A DNA stretch of 64,000 nt from Ruegeria sp. TM1040 (GCF_000014065.1 NC_008044.1:2689501-2753500); one strand, 5' to 3'. Counted from the first letter of the stretch, positions 38,743-48,026 are shown. Numbers and translations: made by a program. Notes: generated by a model from the sequence alone, not told the origin.

Positions 38743-39957
38743 TCAGACCATGCTCCGGATGACCCGACCAAGCCGCGCCACACCCTCTTCGATTGTGGCC
38801 TCATTGCTGTTTGAAAAACTGAGCCGCAGCGTATTGCGGCCTGTCGCGTCCGCATAGAAGGCCTGACCGGGGACAAAGGCCACCTTTTCCCGGCTCAGCG
38901 CGTATTCAAGAAGCTCGGCCCCGCTCATCCCCTCGGGCAGGGTAACCCAGATGAACATGCCGCCTTCGGGTTTGGTCCAGATCACGCCCTCCGGCATATG
39001 TGCCTCAAGGGCGGCCAGCATAGCATCCCGTCGCCGACCATAGACCGACCGCAGCGTGTCGACATGGGCGTCAAACAGCTGCTCGGCCACCTGACAGGTT
39101 GCGATCTGATTGATCGTCGGTGAGTGGAGATCAGAGGCCTGCTTCATCAGCACGAGTTGCTGAACAACAGGCGTTGCCGCCACCAGCCATCCGACTCGCA
39201 GTCCGGGGGACAGGGTCTTGGAAAACGTTCCGCAATAGATGGTCCGGCACGACTCGATGTCGCCTCCGTTGCGCTCAAGTTCCAGCGTGAGGATCGGCGG
39301 CACCGCCGCGCCATCAAACCGCAGATCCTGATAGGCCGCATCCTCGATGACGGCCGCGTCCAGCGCCTCTGCCGTCGCGAGCACCTGCAGACGCTCCGCA
39401 CGCGTCATCGTCTCGCCAGTGGGGTTTGCAAAATCGGGGCTGAGATAGGCAAACTTGACCCGCCCCCCTGCTGCCTTGGCAGCCTCAGCGTAATGCGCAG
39501 TGGGTTGGTTCTCGCCAGCCCGCAGCCGGTCATAGCGCGGCTCATACGCGTTGAACGCCGCCAATGCGCCCAGATAGGTGGGCCAGCCGACAAGCGCCGT
39601 ATCCCCCGGGCTGAGAAAGAGTTTCCCAAGGTAGTCGAGCGCCTGCTGAGACCCCGAGGTGATCAGGATATGCTCTGGTCCACAGGTCACACCAAGTTTG
39701 GACATATAGGTCGCAAGCCACTCGCGCAGCGGCAGATAGCCCTCAGAGACCGAGTATTGCAGCGATTGCGCCTGATGCGCGGGCGAAAGGGCATTCTGAA
39801 ATGCCTCGGCAAAGGCTTCGGCTGGAAACAGCGCGGGATCAGGAATACCCCCGGCAAACGACAGCATCCCCGGCTGATCCAACAGCTTCAGAAGCTCGCG
39901 AATTTCCGATGCTTTCATCCGTCCAATTCGTGATGCAAATTGCGCAGAGAGTGCCAT
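38743..39957 (-). CDS. PLP-dependent aminotransferase (2-aminoadipate / MocR-domain type)
   Basis: 404 residues, class I/II aminotransferase. Opens ALSAQFASRIGRMKASEIREL and GMLSFAGGIPDPALFP, a pattern of the LysN/2-aminoadipate aminotransferase group with broad specificity. PLP lysine in CGTFSKTLSPGLRVGW; phosphate-binding GSQQALDYLGKL. No DNA-binding domain is present, so it is not a MocR regulator. ATG 39957 lies 9 bases after AAAGGA; the upstream ATGs at 39966 and 40011 are worse placed. It diverges from a GntR regulator, which may control it. Confidence 0.88.
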   Translation of the reverse strand: MALSAQFASRIGRMKASEIRELLKLLDQPGMLSFAGGIPDPALFPAEAFAEAFQNALSPAHQAQSLQYSVSEGYLPLREWLATYMSKLGVTCGPEHILITSGSQQALDYLGKLFLSPGDTALVGWPTYLGALAAFNAYEPRYDRLRAGENQPTAHYAEAAKAAGGRVKFAYLSPDFANPTGETMTRAERLQVLATAEALDAAVIEDAAYQDLRFDGAAVPPILTLELERNGGDIESCRTIYCGTFSKTLSPGLRVGWLVAATPVVQQLVLMKQASDLHSPTINQIATCQVAEQLFDAHVDTLRSVYGRRRDAMLAALEAHMPEGVIWTKPEGGMFIWVTLPEGMSGAELLEYALSREKVAFVPGQAFYADATGRNTLRLSFSNSNEATIEEGVARLGRVIRSMV

Positions 39958-40069
39958 TTCGATCATTTCCTTTCGCCACTTCAGCGCAACCGACAGCAAA
40001 CCCGAAAACAAGTCAATGATTCTGACCTATTATTTCAACCTTCGTGATCTTGCAGCGGCCGGGCGTTGG

Positions 40070-40088
40070 TGGTCATATGAGTTGACCA
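40070..40088. promoter_or_regulatory. Inverted repeat, candidate operator of the adjacent GntR regulator
   Basis: TGGTCA-N7-TGACCA (40070-40075 and 40083-40088) lies 24 bases before the GntR start and 113 bases from the divergent aminotransferase start. FadR/PdhR-type regulators bind TGGT...ACCA sites, so autoregulation and control of the aminotransferase are plausible. The 7-base spacer is longer than in classical PdhR sites. Confidence 0.4.
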
Positions 40089-40111
40089 ATCTTTGTTTTT
40101 CGAGGCCAGTG

Positions 40112-40879
40112 ATGCCGTTTCAGAAAGTTCAGCCGGAGAAACTCTCTTCTGCCGTTGTACGACAGATCGAAAAACTCATCCTGCGGGGAATCCTGCGCCC
40201 AGGTGAGCGCCTGCCCTCTGAACGCGAATTGTCTGAGCGGCTTGGCGTATCGCGCCCCTCGCTGCGAGAAGCGCTCGGAGAGCTTCAGGAACAGGGATTA
40301 CTCTGCAGCCGTGCTGGCTCGGGCGTGTTTGTCGCGGATGTCCTTGGCTCGGCTTTCTCGCCTGCGCTGATCCAGCTGTTTGCCAGCGACGATGAGGCGG
40401 TGTTCGACTATCTCTCGTTTCGCCGCGACCTCGAAGGCATGGCCGCAGAGCGCGCAGCCAAGTTCGGATCAGACGCAGACCTCGGTGTCATCCAGACGAT
40501 CTTTGACAAGATGGAAGCCGCAGGCGACCCCAGCGTCTCGGAGGCTGCGGCAGAACTCGACGCACAGTTTCACTCGGCGATTCTCGAAGCGAGCCATAAC
40601 GTCGTGCTTCTGCATATGATGCGCTCCATGTTCGACATGTTGCGCAAGGGCGTGTTTTACAATCGTCGCATCATGTTTGGCCAGCACACCACCTATGAGG
40701 CGCTGCTGGAACAACATCGCGCCATCAACTCCGCGCTTCAATCCCGCGACGCCAAAGCAGCACGCGCCGCAGTCGAGACCCATATGGATTACGTAAAACA
40801 GTCCCTCGAGGAGCAAATTCGCGCAGAACGCAACGCCGAGATCGCAGCGCAGCGTCTCGAGCACGAAAGCAAGCGCTAG
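40112..40879 (+). CDS. GntR-family regulator, FadR/PdhR subfamily
   Basis: 255 residues. N-terminal winged helix-turn-helix (about 10-75) with GERLPSERELSERLGVSRPSLREALGELQEQGLL, then an FCD ligand domain (about 90-235) with the metal/ligand histidines in DAQFHSAI, LLEQHRAI and VETHMDYV. PdhR-like regulators sense pyruvate, lactate or related acids, but the ligand here is not determinable. The frame opens at 40016; ATG 40112 fits the conserved start MPFQKVQPEKLS. Its TAG stop overlaps the opposite gene's stop within CTAG. Confidence 0.9.
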   Translation: MPFQKVQPEKLSSAVVRQIEKLILRGILRPGERLPSERELSERLGVSRPSLREALGELQEQGLLCSRAGSGVFVADVLGSAFSPALIQLFASDDEAVFDYLSFRRDLEGMAAERAAKFGSDADLGVIQTIFDKMEAAGDPSVSEAAAELDAQFHSAILEASHNVVLLHMMRSMFDMLRKGVFYNRRIMFGQHTTYEALLEQHRAINSALQSRDAKAARAAVETHMDYVKQSLEEQIRAERNAEIAAQRLEHESKR

Positions 40880-41697
40880 GCCGAAGTGCTCTCGAGGAAG
40901 GCCCGCGTCTGCGGCGCGAGTGCCGCGGTCAGGATCATTTCAGCGCTATCGATTTCCACCAGCGCACCCTCTTCCAGATAAGCCACGCGATCCGCAAGCC
41001 GCGCAGTATCGGCAAGACTCGCGGTTGCAAAGACAACCGCATGATCTGTTTTCAGATCCATTGCGATGTCGTGCAGGCTCTCGTTTTCTTGCTGGTCAAT
41101 CGACCCCGTTGGTTGGTCCAGCATCACCACATCGGGATTGAGCGCGAGACTGCGGGCAAGGCATAGCAAACGCTGCTGGTAAGGCGGCAAGGCGGTTGCG
41201 CGCTGTGTATGCAGCACATCCTTCAGCTCGTCCCACAGGCGGCAACGACGCAGCGCAGCCTCGACGTGATCGGCCATCTCCCGACGGCGAGTCGCAATCC
41301 GGTTGAGTTTCACCCCGTAGGCAATGTTGTCCCAGACCGACATCGGAAAAGGGTTTGCAACCTCGGGAATATAGACCACCTTTGCCCGCATCTCCGGGGT
41401 GTCAAAACCGCGCCCAAAGATTTCTTGCCCCCGGTGTTGCAGGCTCCCTCGAGTCACCACTTGGCGCTCCTGCTCCAAAAGCCTGCATATGGCCCGCATC
41501 AGCAGCGACTTCCCCGCCCCGGCTCGGCCGATCAACCCCAGCGCCTCGCCAATGCGCAGATCAAAGGTCACGCCACTCAACAGCTGCACGCCCCCCGCCT
41601 CAAGACCAAAATCCTGCAGGCGCAAGACCGTAGGGCCCGGCGTCACGTCCTCCGCGATCTGCGAAGGTTTTCGAAGGAGCGGAAGCGAGTGGAACAT
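40876..41697 (-). CDS. Orphan PstB-like ABC protein with degenerate ATPase motifs
   Basis: 273 residues from ATG 41697 (an ATG at 41733 would add 12). It aligns by eye with phosphate-transport ATPase PstB: NPFPMSVWDNIAYGVKLN and LWDELKDVLH are diagnostic. Walker A GRAGAGKS (57-64) is intact. The Q-loop Gln is Glu112 (IPEV), the signature LSGGQ is LPPYQ (170-174), the Walker B catalytic Glu is Gln195 (MLDQPTGSID) and the H-switch His is Ala226 (FATAS). ATP hydrolysis is therefore doubtful. No permease, pstS or phoU lies nearby. It may be a regulatory or decoy ATP-binding subunit; that is inference. Confidence 0.8.
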   Translation of the reverse strand: MFHSLPLLRKPSQIAEDVTPGPTVLRLQDFGLEAGGVQLLSGVTFDLRIGEALGLIGRAGAGKSLLMRAICRLLEQERQVVTRGSLQHRGQEIFGRGFDTPEMRAKVVYIPEVANPFPMSVWDNIAYGVKLNRIATRRREMADHVEAALRRCRLWDELKDVLHTQRATALPPYQQRLLCLARSLALNPDVVMLDQPTGSIDQQENESLHDIAMDLKTDHAVVFATASLADTARLADRVAYLEEGALVEIDSAEMILTAALAPQTRAFLESTSA

Positions 41698-41883
41698 GAA
41701 GGCCCTGCAAGTCTGGGGAGACAAGGCCCTCATCGCATGGCAGCGTTAAAGGATCATAATACCAATTGGCGTTGTCACAAAAAATTCATGCGACAGCCGG
41801 CCTTCGGCAATGGGCTCTCTGATGCGCAGTGCCCGCCCCAGAGAGAGGCAAACTCAGGATCGACAGTCCCACCCCTCAGCACG

Positions 41884-41914
41884 CAAAAGCCCCAGCCATA
41901 AGGCCGGGGCTTTC
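41884..41914 (-). terminator. Terminator of the atpIBEXF operon
   Basis: AAAGCCCC-A-GCC (41886-41897) and GGC-C-GGGGCTTT (41902-41913) form an 11-bp stem with one mismatch and an ATAA loop; on the minus strand the stem ends in CTTTTGCG. It lies 23 bases after the atpF stop. Confidence 0.8.
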
Positions 41915-41936
41915 GCAAACTCGGTCGAAGATCTGC

Positions 41937-42494
41937 TTAGTGCAGTTTCGCTTCCACGTCCTGGATGGCCGCGTCGATCAGCTTGTTGGCATCAGCTGCG
42001 GTCATCTGCTTGGAGATCACCTGGTCAGCGACCTCAACAGCGATCGTGATGGCGCGGTCACGCACTTCTTTCACGGCAGAGGCTTCGGCAGACGCGATCT
42101 GCTCCTCTGCCGCCGTAAGACGGCGTGCGATGGAAGCTGCAAGATCCGCCTTCGCCTGCTCAGCCGCAGCAGCGGCCTCGTCACGGGCGTTTGCGACAAT
42201 ACGCTCGGCCTGCGCCTGAACGTCCTGCTGCTTGCGCTCGTAGGAGGCCAGAAGGGTCTGGGCCTCTTCGCGCAGCGCGCGCGCTTCTTCCAGTTCGGAC
42301 TTGATGCTGTCCGCGCGGTTGTCGAGCTGTTTGCCGATCAAAGACGGCACTTTGGCAGCGAGCAGGATGCCAATGAACAGCAGGAACGCGAGGATAACAA
42401 CAAAGTCGGTGTTGCCGAGGTTCCAGCCACCACCCGCAGCGAATGCAGGCGAGGTGGTTGCGAGGGTCAGAGCAATTGCAAGAGTTGCACGCAT
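41937..42494 (-). CDS. atpF: ATP synthase F0 subunit b
   Basis: Peripheral-stalk subunit. 185 residues: a signal-like hydrophobic start (ALTLATTSPAFA), a membrane helix (about 30-47), then a long charged coiled coil. The sequence TDFVVILAFLLFIGILLAAKVP is split around the anchor helix. Last gene of the F0 operon, 2 bases after b'. Confidence 0.94.
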   Translation of the reverse strand: MRATLAIALTLATTSPAFAAGGGWNLGNTDFVVILAFLLFIGILLAAKVPSLIGKQLDNRADSIKSELEEARALREEAQTLLASYERKQQDVQAQAERIVANARDEAAAAAEQAKADLAASIARRLTAAEEQIASAEASAVKEVRDRAITIAVEVADQVISKQMTAADANKLIDAAIQDVEAKLH

Positions 42495-42496
42495 GA

Positions 42497-43042
42497 TCAG
42501 CCCTCCGTCCGTTCAGCGACGGCTGCTTTGACAGCGTCTGCGTCGTCTTTGCCACCCAGCGCCGCAACCAGTGCAGATGCGGTATCGGCGGCGACAACCT
42601 TGACACTCTCGAGCGCGCCAGCGCGGATTTCAGCAATGGCTTTCTCGGACTCTGCTGCTTTTGCAGAGATTTCCGCATCCGCCTTTGCGATTGCCTCGTC
42701 CACCTCGGCCTGAATTTCGGCGCGGGTTTCGGCGGCGATGCGCTGCGCTTCCGCGCGGGCGTCGGCCAGTGCCTTGTTATAAGCGTTTTCCGCCTCGACA
42801 GCTTTGGCCTTCAGGTCTTCGGCTGCGGCGAGGTCGTTTGTGATAGTGCCCTGACGCTCGTTCAGAATGGCTGCAATACGGGGCAGCGCAATGCGCGACA
42901 GGATCAGATAGATCACGACAAGCGTGACCAGAAGCCAGAAGATCTGGTTTCCGTAGGTCGAGAAGTCCAGCTGCGGCATGCCGGAAGACCCGTGCGCCGC
43001 TTCGGCAGCTCCATGACCTGCGTCATGCGTAGTAGTTGCCAT
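42497..43042 (-). CDS. atpX: ATP synthase F0 subunit b'
   Basis: Second peripheral-stalk subunit, found with b in alphaproteobacteria, cyanobacteria and plastids. 181 residues: polar His/Ala-rich N-terminus, one membrane helix (about 32-50, ending [12 protein letters not shown]) and a coiled coil rich in Ala, Glu and Lys. Also called atpG or atpF2. Confidence 0.93.
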   Translation of the reverse strand: MATTTHDAGHGAAEAAHGSSGMPQLDFSTYGNQIFWLLVTLVVIYLILSRIALPRIAAILNERQGTITNDLAAAEDLKAKAVEAENAYNKALADARAEAQRIAAETRAEIQAEVDEAIAKADAEISAKAAESEKAIAEIRAGALESVKVVAADTASALVAALGGKDDADAVKAAVAERTEG

Positions 43043-43128
43043 GTCGTCCTCCTATGGAACTTGCCGTTACACCGGGCGGGGCGCGGTTGGCACTCCGCCC
43101 GGCCGTAAGGAAAAAGTGTTCCGGAGTC

Positions 43129-43353
43129 TTAGACGGCGAACATCAGCAGCAGAGCGACCAGGAACGAGAAGATGCCCAGAGCTTCTGCAAATGCGATGCC
43201 GATGAAGAGGGTTGCGGTCTGGGAAGCAGCCGCGGAGGGGTTGCGCAGAGCGCCCGCCAGGAAGTTAGCAGCAACGTTGCCAACACCCAGAGCAGCAATA
43301 CCAGTACCCATGCCAGCCAGGCCAGCGCCGATGTATGCGAGATCGCCTTCCAT
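43129..43353 (-). CDS. atpE: ATP synthase F0 subunit c
   Basis: Proteolipid of the c-ring. 74 residues, two membrane helices; the polar loop has Arg37-Asn-Pro and the proton-carrying carboxylate is Glu57 in [11 protein letters not shown] 43353 follows GGAGA. The same frame is open far upstream through atpB, but that extension is an out-of-frame shadow. Confidence 0.96.
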   Translation of the reverse strand: MEGDLAYIGAGLAGMGTGIAALGVGNVAANFLAGALRNPSAAASQTATLFIGIAFAEALGIFSFLVALLLMFAV

Positions 43354-43409
43354 TTGATATCTCCTTACGATTGGAAGTTGAGGTAGTAGTTCAGACCAGC
43401 AGCCTGCCC

Positions 43410-44213
43410 TTAGTGGGACGGGTGCAGCGCGTCTTTCAGATAGACACAGGTCAGAATGGTGAACACGTATGCCTGGATGAAGGCCACGAGAACTTCGAGT
43501 GCGTAGACCGCGGTGATGGCAAAGATCGGCAGGAATGCCCCGGCGCCCAGAGCGCCAGCAAAACCTGCGAACACCTTCAGAACCGCGTGGCCCGCCATCA
43601 CGTTCCCTGCAAGACGGATGCAGTGGCTGACTGGGCGTACGAAGTAGGAAATCAGTTCGATAATGGCCAAGATCGGACGCAGCGCCAGCGGAGCGGAGCT
43701 GACCCAGAACAGGCCGAGGAATTTTGCACCATGCAGCACAAAGCCAGTGATGGTCACGGTCACGAAAACCAGCATCGCGAGGATCGCGGTTACGGCAAAA
43801 TGCGATGTCGTAGTGAAGGACATCGGGATGAGGCCAAGGAAGTTGGCCGTCACGATGAACATGAAGAGCGTCATGATGTAGGGGAAGAACTTTACCGCGT
43901 CTTTGCCGGTCACGTCTTCGACCATCTTGTAGATGAACCCATAAGCCAGTTCCGCAACCGACTGAGCGCGAGAAGGAACGATGCCGCGGTTGGAAGAGCC
44001 GAACACCAGAAGGCCGATGATGGCCGCCACGGCGAGGAACATCCAGAGCGTCACGTTGGTGGGCGTGTACCACGCGATGTGGTCACCACCGAACAGCGGC
44101 GTCACGGTGAACTGGTCCATCGGGTGAATCGCAAGCTCTGCCTTTTCCGGTGCGAACACCAGGCCCGATACGAGCACCAAAGCCAAAGCTACGTAAAAGA
44201 ACAGTTTGCCCAT
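43410..44213 (-). CDS. atpB: ATP synthase F0 subunit a
   Basis: Proton-channel subunit. 267 residues from ATG 44213, which has AGGAGAAG about 9 bases upstream; an alternative ATG at 44252 would add 13. The essential Arg is in [13 protein letters not shown]. An N-terminal hydrophobic stretch ([20 protein letters not shown]) precedes the usual HPMDQF start of the family. Between atpI and atpE. Confidence 0.94.
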   Translation of the reverse strand: MGKLFFYVALALVLVSGLVFAPEKAELAIHPMDQFTVTPLFGGDHIAWYTPTNVTLWMFLAVAAIIGLLVFGSSNRGIVPSRAQSVAELAYGFIYKMVEDVTGKDAVKFFPYIMTLFMFIVTANFLGLIPMSFTTTSHFAVTAILAMLVFVTVTITGFVLHGAKFLGLFWVSSAPLALRPILAIIELISYFVRPVSHCIRLAGNVMAGHAVLKVFAGFAGALGAGAFLPIFAITAVYALEVLVAFIQAYVFTILTCVYLKDALHPSH

Positions 44214-44252
44214 CGTTCCGCTTCTCCTGTCGCTTAGGCCGTCGCCCAGCAT

Positions 44253-44594
44253 TCATGCATCTTTGTCAGCGTCGGCGCGTTGTTCCGCCTCAGCCATTTG
44301 TTTGTCCTGAATCTCGCGTGCGCTGCGGAGCATCACGTTCACCCCGGCGGCCAGACCCAGCAATATGAACAGCACCATGAAAATGGGGGTCGTTCCCAAA
44401 AGAACATCCAGCCCGTATCCGATGCCGAGGCCGATCACGAGACCGGCCACCAATTCCGTCACCATCCGCCAGGCCTGATTGGCCATGGAATAGTGTTCAT
44501 CCGCGCGAGGTTCCGGCTCTTCATGCGCCTTCTTGGCGGCTGCCAGTTTCTCCTCCAGCTGCGCCATGCGCTGCTTTTGGTCGTCGTCGATCAA
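44253..44594 (-). CDS. atpI: ATP synthase-associated protein AtpI
   Basis: AtpZ/AtpI family membrane protein that helps assemble the c-ring. The TTG at 44594 is chosen: AGAGGA lies 9 bases upstream and the resulting 113 residues have the usual length, while ATG 44654 would add 20 unconserved residues and ATG 44567 would cut the conserved polar head. Two membrane helices (about 46-66 and 71-88) with the Gly-rich GLVIGLGIGYGLD. First gene of the F0 operon. Confidence 0.85.
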   Translation of the reverse strand: MIDDDQKQRMAQLEEKLAAAKKAHEEPEPRADEHYSMANQAWRMVTELVAGLVIGLGIGYGLDVLLGTTPIFMVLFILLGLAAGVNVMLRSAREIQDKQMAEAEQRADADKDA

Positions 44595-44803
44595 GGTGAC
44601 GCATCCTCTTGCGAAATCTGAGGGTTTGCTAAGCGGTGCTGCGCTCAGAGTCAATTGCGCATTGCGCGCCTCATGGCTCGAATAAGACTTTATAATATCA
44701 ATGCCTTAGTAATTTCTTGGTTTCGACACCGAGAGTCTCGGCACCGAAAGATGCGGCGCAAGAGCCGCCTTGGGCATATTCAACCGATTGGTTGATCTTG
44801 AAA

Positions 44804-45691
44804 TCACACCGCAGGAACCCGGCTTTTAAACAATCGTCCGTCGATCAACAGAAGGCCAAAGAGGATCGCAGAGAGCCCGGTCAGGTGACTGATCTCAAGC
44901 GGCTCGCCCAGAACCAGAACACCCAGCGTGAGCGCCGAGGCCGGCGCGATCAGCGTGGGCAGGGTGACGTTGGTTGGCCCCACCTTGGGCAGCACCCAAT
45001 ACATGGCGATGAAGGCCGCCGAGGTGAGTGCAAAACCAATCACCAGCAAAGCGCCCCAGGCCTGCGCCGTCAGAGCCTGTGGCGCGCCCTCCACCCAGAA
45101 CGCAACCGGCAGGATAAAGGCCGTTGCACCGCTCAGCGCCCAGGCCACCAGCACCACCGGCTCCATATCGCGGAACTGGCGCGCGACATTGACCGAGAAC
45201 GCATAGCACAGCGGTGCACCAAGAGTGACAAACACGGCCCAGATGGCACTGCTCTGCCCGCTTTGCAGGATCGGCAGCGACAGGATCACGATGCCTGCGA
45301 GCCCTGCGCCAACGCCGAGGCTCTTGCGCCAGTTGGCGCGTTCGCCGCCCGGCCAGAAATGGGTCACCACCACCGCAAGCGCCGGGGTGCAGGCGTTGAC
45401 GATCCCGGCCACGCCACTGGCAATATGCTGTTGTCCGATGGCGTAAAAGGAAAACGGGATCGCATAGCTCAGCGCGCCAAACCCGGCCAGCGCCAGCGCG
45501 CGCGCTGGCGAGATGCGCCAATCACGCCCGCGCGCCAGCAGGAACATCCAGCAGCCCAGCGCCCCAAGCCCAACACGCCCGACCGAAACCCATAACGGCG
45601 CCAGCTCGCGCAAAAGCACCGCGTTGAACATGAAGGACATTCCCCAACCGATGCCGAGAATTACGATGACCGCCCAATACCGCAACGCCAT
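44804..45691 (-). CDS. EamA/DMT-family transporter 1
   Basis: Ten-helix drug/metabolite transporter, 295 residues made of two EamA halves. ATG 45691 (MALRYWAVI) has GGAG 7 bases upstream; an ATG at 45742 is less likely. Landmarks: GIGWGMSFMFNAVLL at helix 1 and ALTLGVLVLGEPLE in the last EamA repeat. Substrate unknown. Divergent from an ArsR regulator. Confidence 0.86.
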   Translation of the reverse strand: MALRYWAVIVILGIGWGMSFMFNAVLLRELAPLWVSVGRVGLGALGCWMFLLARGRDWRISPARALALAGFGALSYAIPFSFYAIGQQHIASGVAGIVNACTPALAVVVTHFWPGGERANWRKSLGVGAGLAGIVILSLPILQSGQSSAIWAVFVTLGAPLCYAFSVNVARQFRDMEPVVLVAWALSGATAFILPVAFWVEGAPQALTAQAWGALLVIGFALTSAAFIAMYWVLPKVGPTNVTLPTLIAPASALTLGVLVLGEPLEISHLTGLSAILFGLLLIDGRLFKSRVPAV

Positions 45692-45790
45692 CTGCGCGCT
45701 CCTTAAATACGTCCGCAAACAATAGAGCGCCTTTGTGCGCACACGCTTCGGGATTGTCGACCCGCCTCTTGCGCTTTAGGAGGTATCGGT

Positions 45791-46120
45791 ATGAACGACA
45801 CTCTTGATACAGTCTTTGCGGCCCTGGCAGATCCGACCCGGCGGGCGATCCTGTCGATGCTGCTCGAAGACGATATGGCCGTCACCGATGTGGCCGAGCC
45901 TTTCGAGATGTCCTTGGCGGCGATTTCAAAGCATCTCACCATCCTCACCCGCGCGGGCCTCATTCAGCAGGAAAAACGCGGACGGGTGAAGTGGTGCAAG
46001 CTACAACCGGACGCCTTGCGGGCAGCCTCGGTCTGGATGCAGGGTTTTGGTCAGTTCGAGCCGGTGAACCTCGATGCATTCGAGCGCTTTCTCGAGGAAG
46101 AACTTCGCGACGGCGAGTGA
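45791..46120 (+). CDS. ArsR-family winged-helix regulator
   Basis: 109 residues: ALADPTRRAILSMLLEDDMAVTDVAEPFEMSLAAISKHLTIL is the standard helix-turn-helix, preceded by AGGAGGT seven bases before ATG. It lacks the ELCVCDL-type metal box, so it is of the non-metal ArsR group often paired with SRPBCC/AHSA1 proteins; no such partner is adjacent. It lies between two DMT transporters and may control either. Confidence 0.88.
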   Translation: MNDTLDTVFAALADPTRRAILSMLLEDDMAVTDVAEPFEMSLAAISKHLTILTRAGLIQQEKRGRVKWCKLQPDALRAASVWMQGFGQFEPVNLDAFERFLEEELRDGE

Positions 46121-46162
46121 GGGCCCGCAAACACCCTTCAGCCGAGCGAAGTCACACGTCGC

Positions 46163-47074
46163 CTATCCGTGCTCATCCTTCAACAGCAGCCAGAGCGCCA
46201 CGATGGTGAGGCCAATGCCACCAAAGATGAGCGCCGGAGGCCAACCCTTGCCCAGCGCAATCTCCCAAAGGATCACCCAGGACGGCACCAGATAGGTATA
46301 GGCCATCACCTTGGCCGACGGCAGACGCAGCGTGGCAACCTGCAGCAAGACAAAGGTGCAGGCCGACGCAAAGACCGACACATAAAGAAGTCCAATCCAG
46401 ACAATCGGTTTGAGGCCTGCCCAATCCGTCGCGGCCAGATCGCGCCAGGCCAGCGCGACCAGCAGGATTGCCCCCGCGACCAACACCCCAAAGGTAAAGA
46501 CCAGCGCCGGCTCGCCCCGGTTCAGCTTGCGCACCATCGGCGTATAAAGCGCATGCGCCACGCAGCCGACAAAATAGATCATCTCGCCCTGGCCGATCTC
46601 GAATTTCAGAACCGCCTCCATGTCGGCGCGAAAGATCACCCAGAGCGCGCCTGCCCCCCCGATCACCAGAGCCAGCGCCATACGCGGGGTGGTGATCTGG
46701 CGTAAAAGCAGCCAGCCAAAGACGCCGCTCATGGCTGGGGTCAGCGTGAACACCGCAGCGGCGCTCACCGGATCTGCAGTCTGCAGCCCATAGAACATCA
46801 GGACAAAATAGGTCGCAAACACCCCGCCCAGCAGCACATAGCGCCACGGCGCCTCGAATTGCTGCGGTTTCAGCCCCGGACCAAGCGCTGCCGCCGCCCC
46901 GATCAGGATACCCGCCAGTACAAAACGCACCGCATTGAGCGCCGCGGGTGTTACCTCATTGGCGATCAGTGCCCCGAGCGAAAACGACCCGGCCACCAAG
47001 GCTGAGAATGCGAGCATCGCAAGATGCCCCTTGTGACTGTCGCGCAGACCGCGCGGCCGCGTGGCCAATTCCAT
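46163..47074 (-). CDS. EamA/DMT-family transporter 2
   Basis: 303 residues, ten predicted helices, two EamA repeats. Only modest resemblance to the neighbour at 44804, so not a recent duplicate. ATG 47074 (MELATRPRG) places a short basic tail before helix 1; the frame reaches 47191 through the LysR gene. It starts 8 bases after the LysR stop on the same strand. Confidence 0.86.
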   Translation of the reverse strand: MELATRPRGLRDSHKGHLAMLAFSALVAGSFSLGALIANEVTPAALNAVRFVLAGILIGAAAALGPGLKPQQFEAPWRYVLLGGVFATYFVLMFYGLQTADPVSAAAVFTLTPAMSGVFGWLLLRQITTPRMALALVIGGAGALWVIFRADMEAVLKFEIGQGEMIYFVGCVAHALYTPMVRKLNRGEPALVFTFGVLVAGAILLVALAWRDLAATDWAGLKPIVWIGLLYVSVFASACTFVLLQVATLRLPSAKVMAYTYLVPSWVILWEIALGKGWPPALIFGGIGLTIVALWLLLKDEHG

Positions 47075-47082
47075 GCTCTGTC

Positions 47083-47961
47083 TCACTGCGGCCAGGATTT
47101 GGCGTGCTCTTTCAAGAAGCGCACAAAACTCTGCACCTTGTTGGTGCGGTGGAGATCCACATGGGTCACGAGCCAGATCTTGCCCGACCACTCATCGTGG
47201 GGATCCATCATCATCACCAGATCAGGACTGCTTGCCGCCTCCCAGAGGGAGACAAACCCGATCCCAGCCCCTGCCCGAATGGCCTGATGCCCAGCCACGG
47301 CGTCAGAGCAGCGAAAGACGATATTCTCGGCCGGGATCGTGGAACGCAACCAGCGCTCGAAGGGCGCGCGCGTATTCTCATTGTCGCTGGCAATAAAACG
47401 ATGGTTCACCATGTCATCTTGCCCCTTCAGCATGCCATGGCGCTCGACGTACTCGCGCGAGGCATAGAGCGCGAGCCGCTGGGCCACGAAGGGCTGCACA
47501 ACATTGTCGGGCTGCTCGGGGGCAGCGCCCGCGCGCAACGCCACATGCGCCTCGCCATATTCCAGCCGGAACAGGCGATCCCCGGTCAGATAGCGGATCA
47601 CAAGATCAGGATGCAGCTGCTGAAACTCTGCAAGCGCCGGCGCCAACATTGGCGCCATGGACGACAGGGATGTCACCACCAGCTCCCCAGAGACCTCATC
47701 GCCCTGCCCCTTGAGGCGCCCGACCAGTTGGCTGAACTGATCGTCCGTGGCCTGCGCCACCCGCAACAGGTCAAGACCGGCCTCGGTGGCCGTATACCCA
47801 CGGGCATGTCGCTGGAACAGCTTCACGCCCAGTCGGGCTTCGATCGCGTCGATATGCCGGATCACCGTGGCGTGATGCACGCCCAGAACATCTGCTGCAC
47901 CACTCACAGTGCCCAAGCGCGCCACCTGATAGGCGGTGCGTACCTCATCCCAATTTTCCAC
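47083..47961 (-). CDS. LysR-family transcriptional regulator
   Basis: 292 residues from GTG 47961, preceded by AGGGGGA (the frame reaches 48012). Helix-turn-helix in GTVSGAADVLGVHHATVIRHIDAIEARLGVKLFQR, then a periplasmic-binding-like effector domain. It diverges from azoR with 140 bases between starts and a clear palindrome in the gap, so azoR is the likely target; the downstream DMT gene may be cotranscribed. Confidence 0.9.
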   Translation of the reverse strand: MENWDEVRTAYQVARLGTVSGAADVLGVHHATVIRHIDAIEARLGVKLFQRHARGYTATEAGLDLLRVAQATDDQFSQLVGRLKGQGDEVSGELVVTSLSSMAPMLAPALAEFQQLHPDLVIRYLTGDRLFRLEYGEAHVALRAGAAPEQPDNVVQPFVAQRLALYASREYVERHGMLKGQDDMVNHRFIASDNENTRAPFERWLRSTIPAENIVFRCSDAVAGHQAIRAGAGIGFVSLWEAASSPDLVMMMDPHDEWSGKIWLVTHVDLHRTNKVQSFVRFLKEHAKSWPQ

Positions 47962-48026
47962 CTGATCCCCCTGCCGATGCTTTTCTGTCTCAATCTGCGC
48001 GCAAACGCACAACTTTTGTTGAATAT

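Noticed and set aside
43354-44073. Long minus-strand open frame running from atpE upstream through atpB
   Set aside because: It is the atpE frame extended through atpB's coding sequence; only the last 74 codons look like a protein, and atpE has its own GGAGA and ATG.
44680-44720. AT-rich stretch before atpI as a sigma-70 promoter
   Set aside because: TATTAT/TATAAAG-like -10 options exist, but no -35 at acceptable spacing, so no promoter is called.
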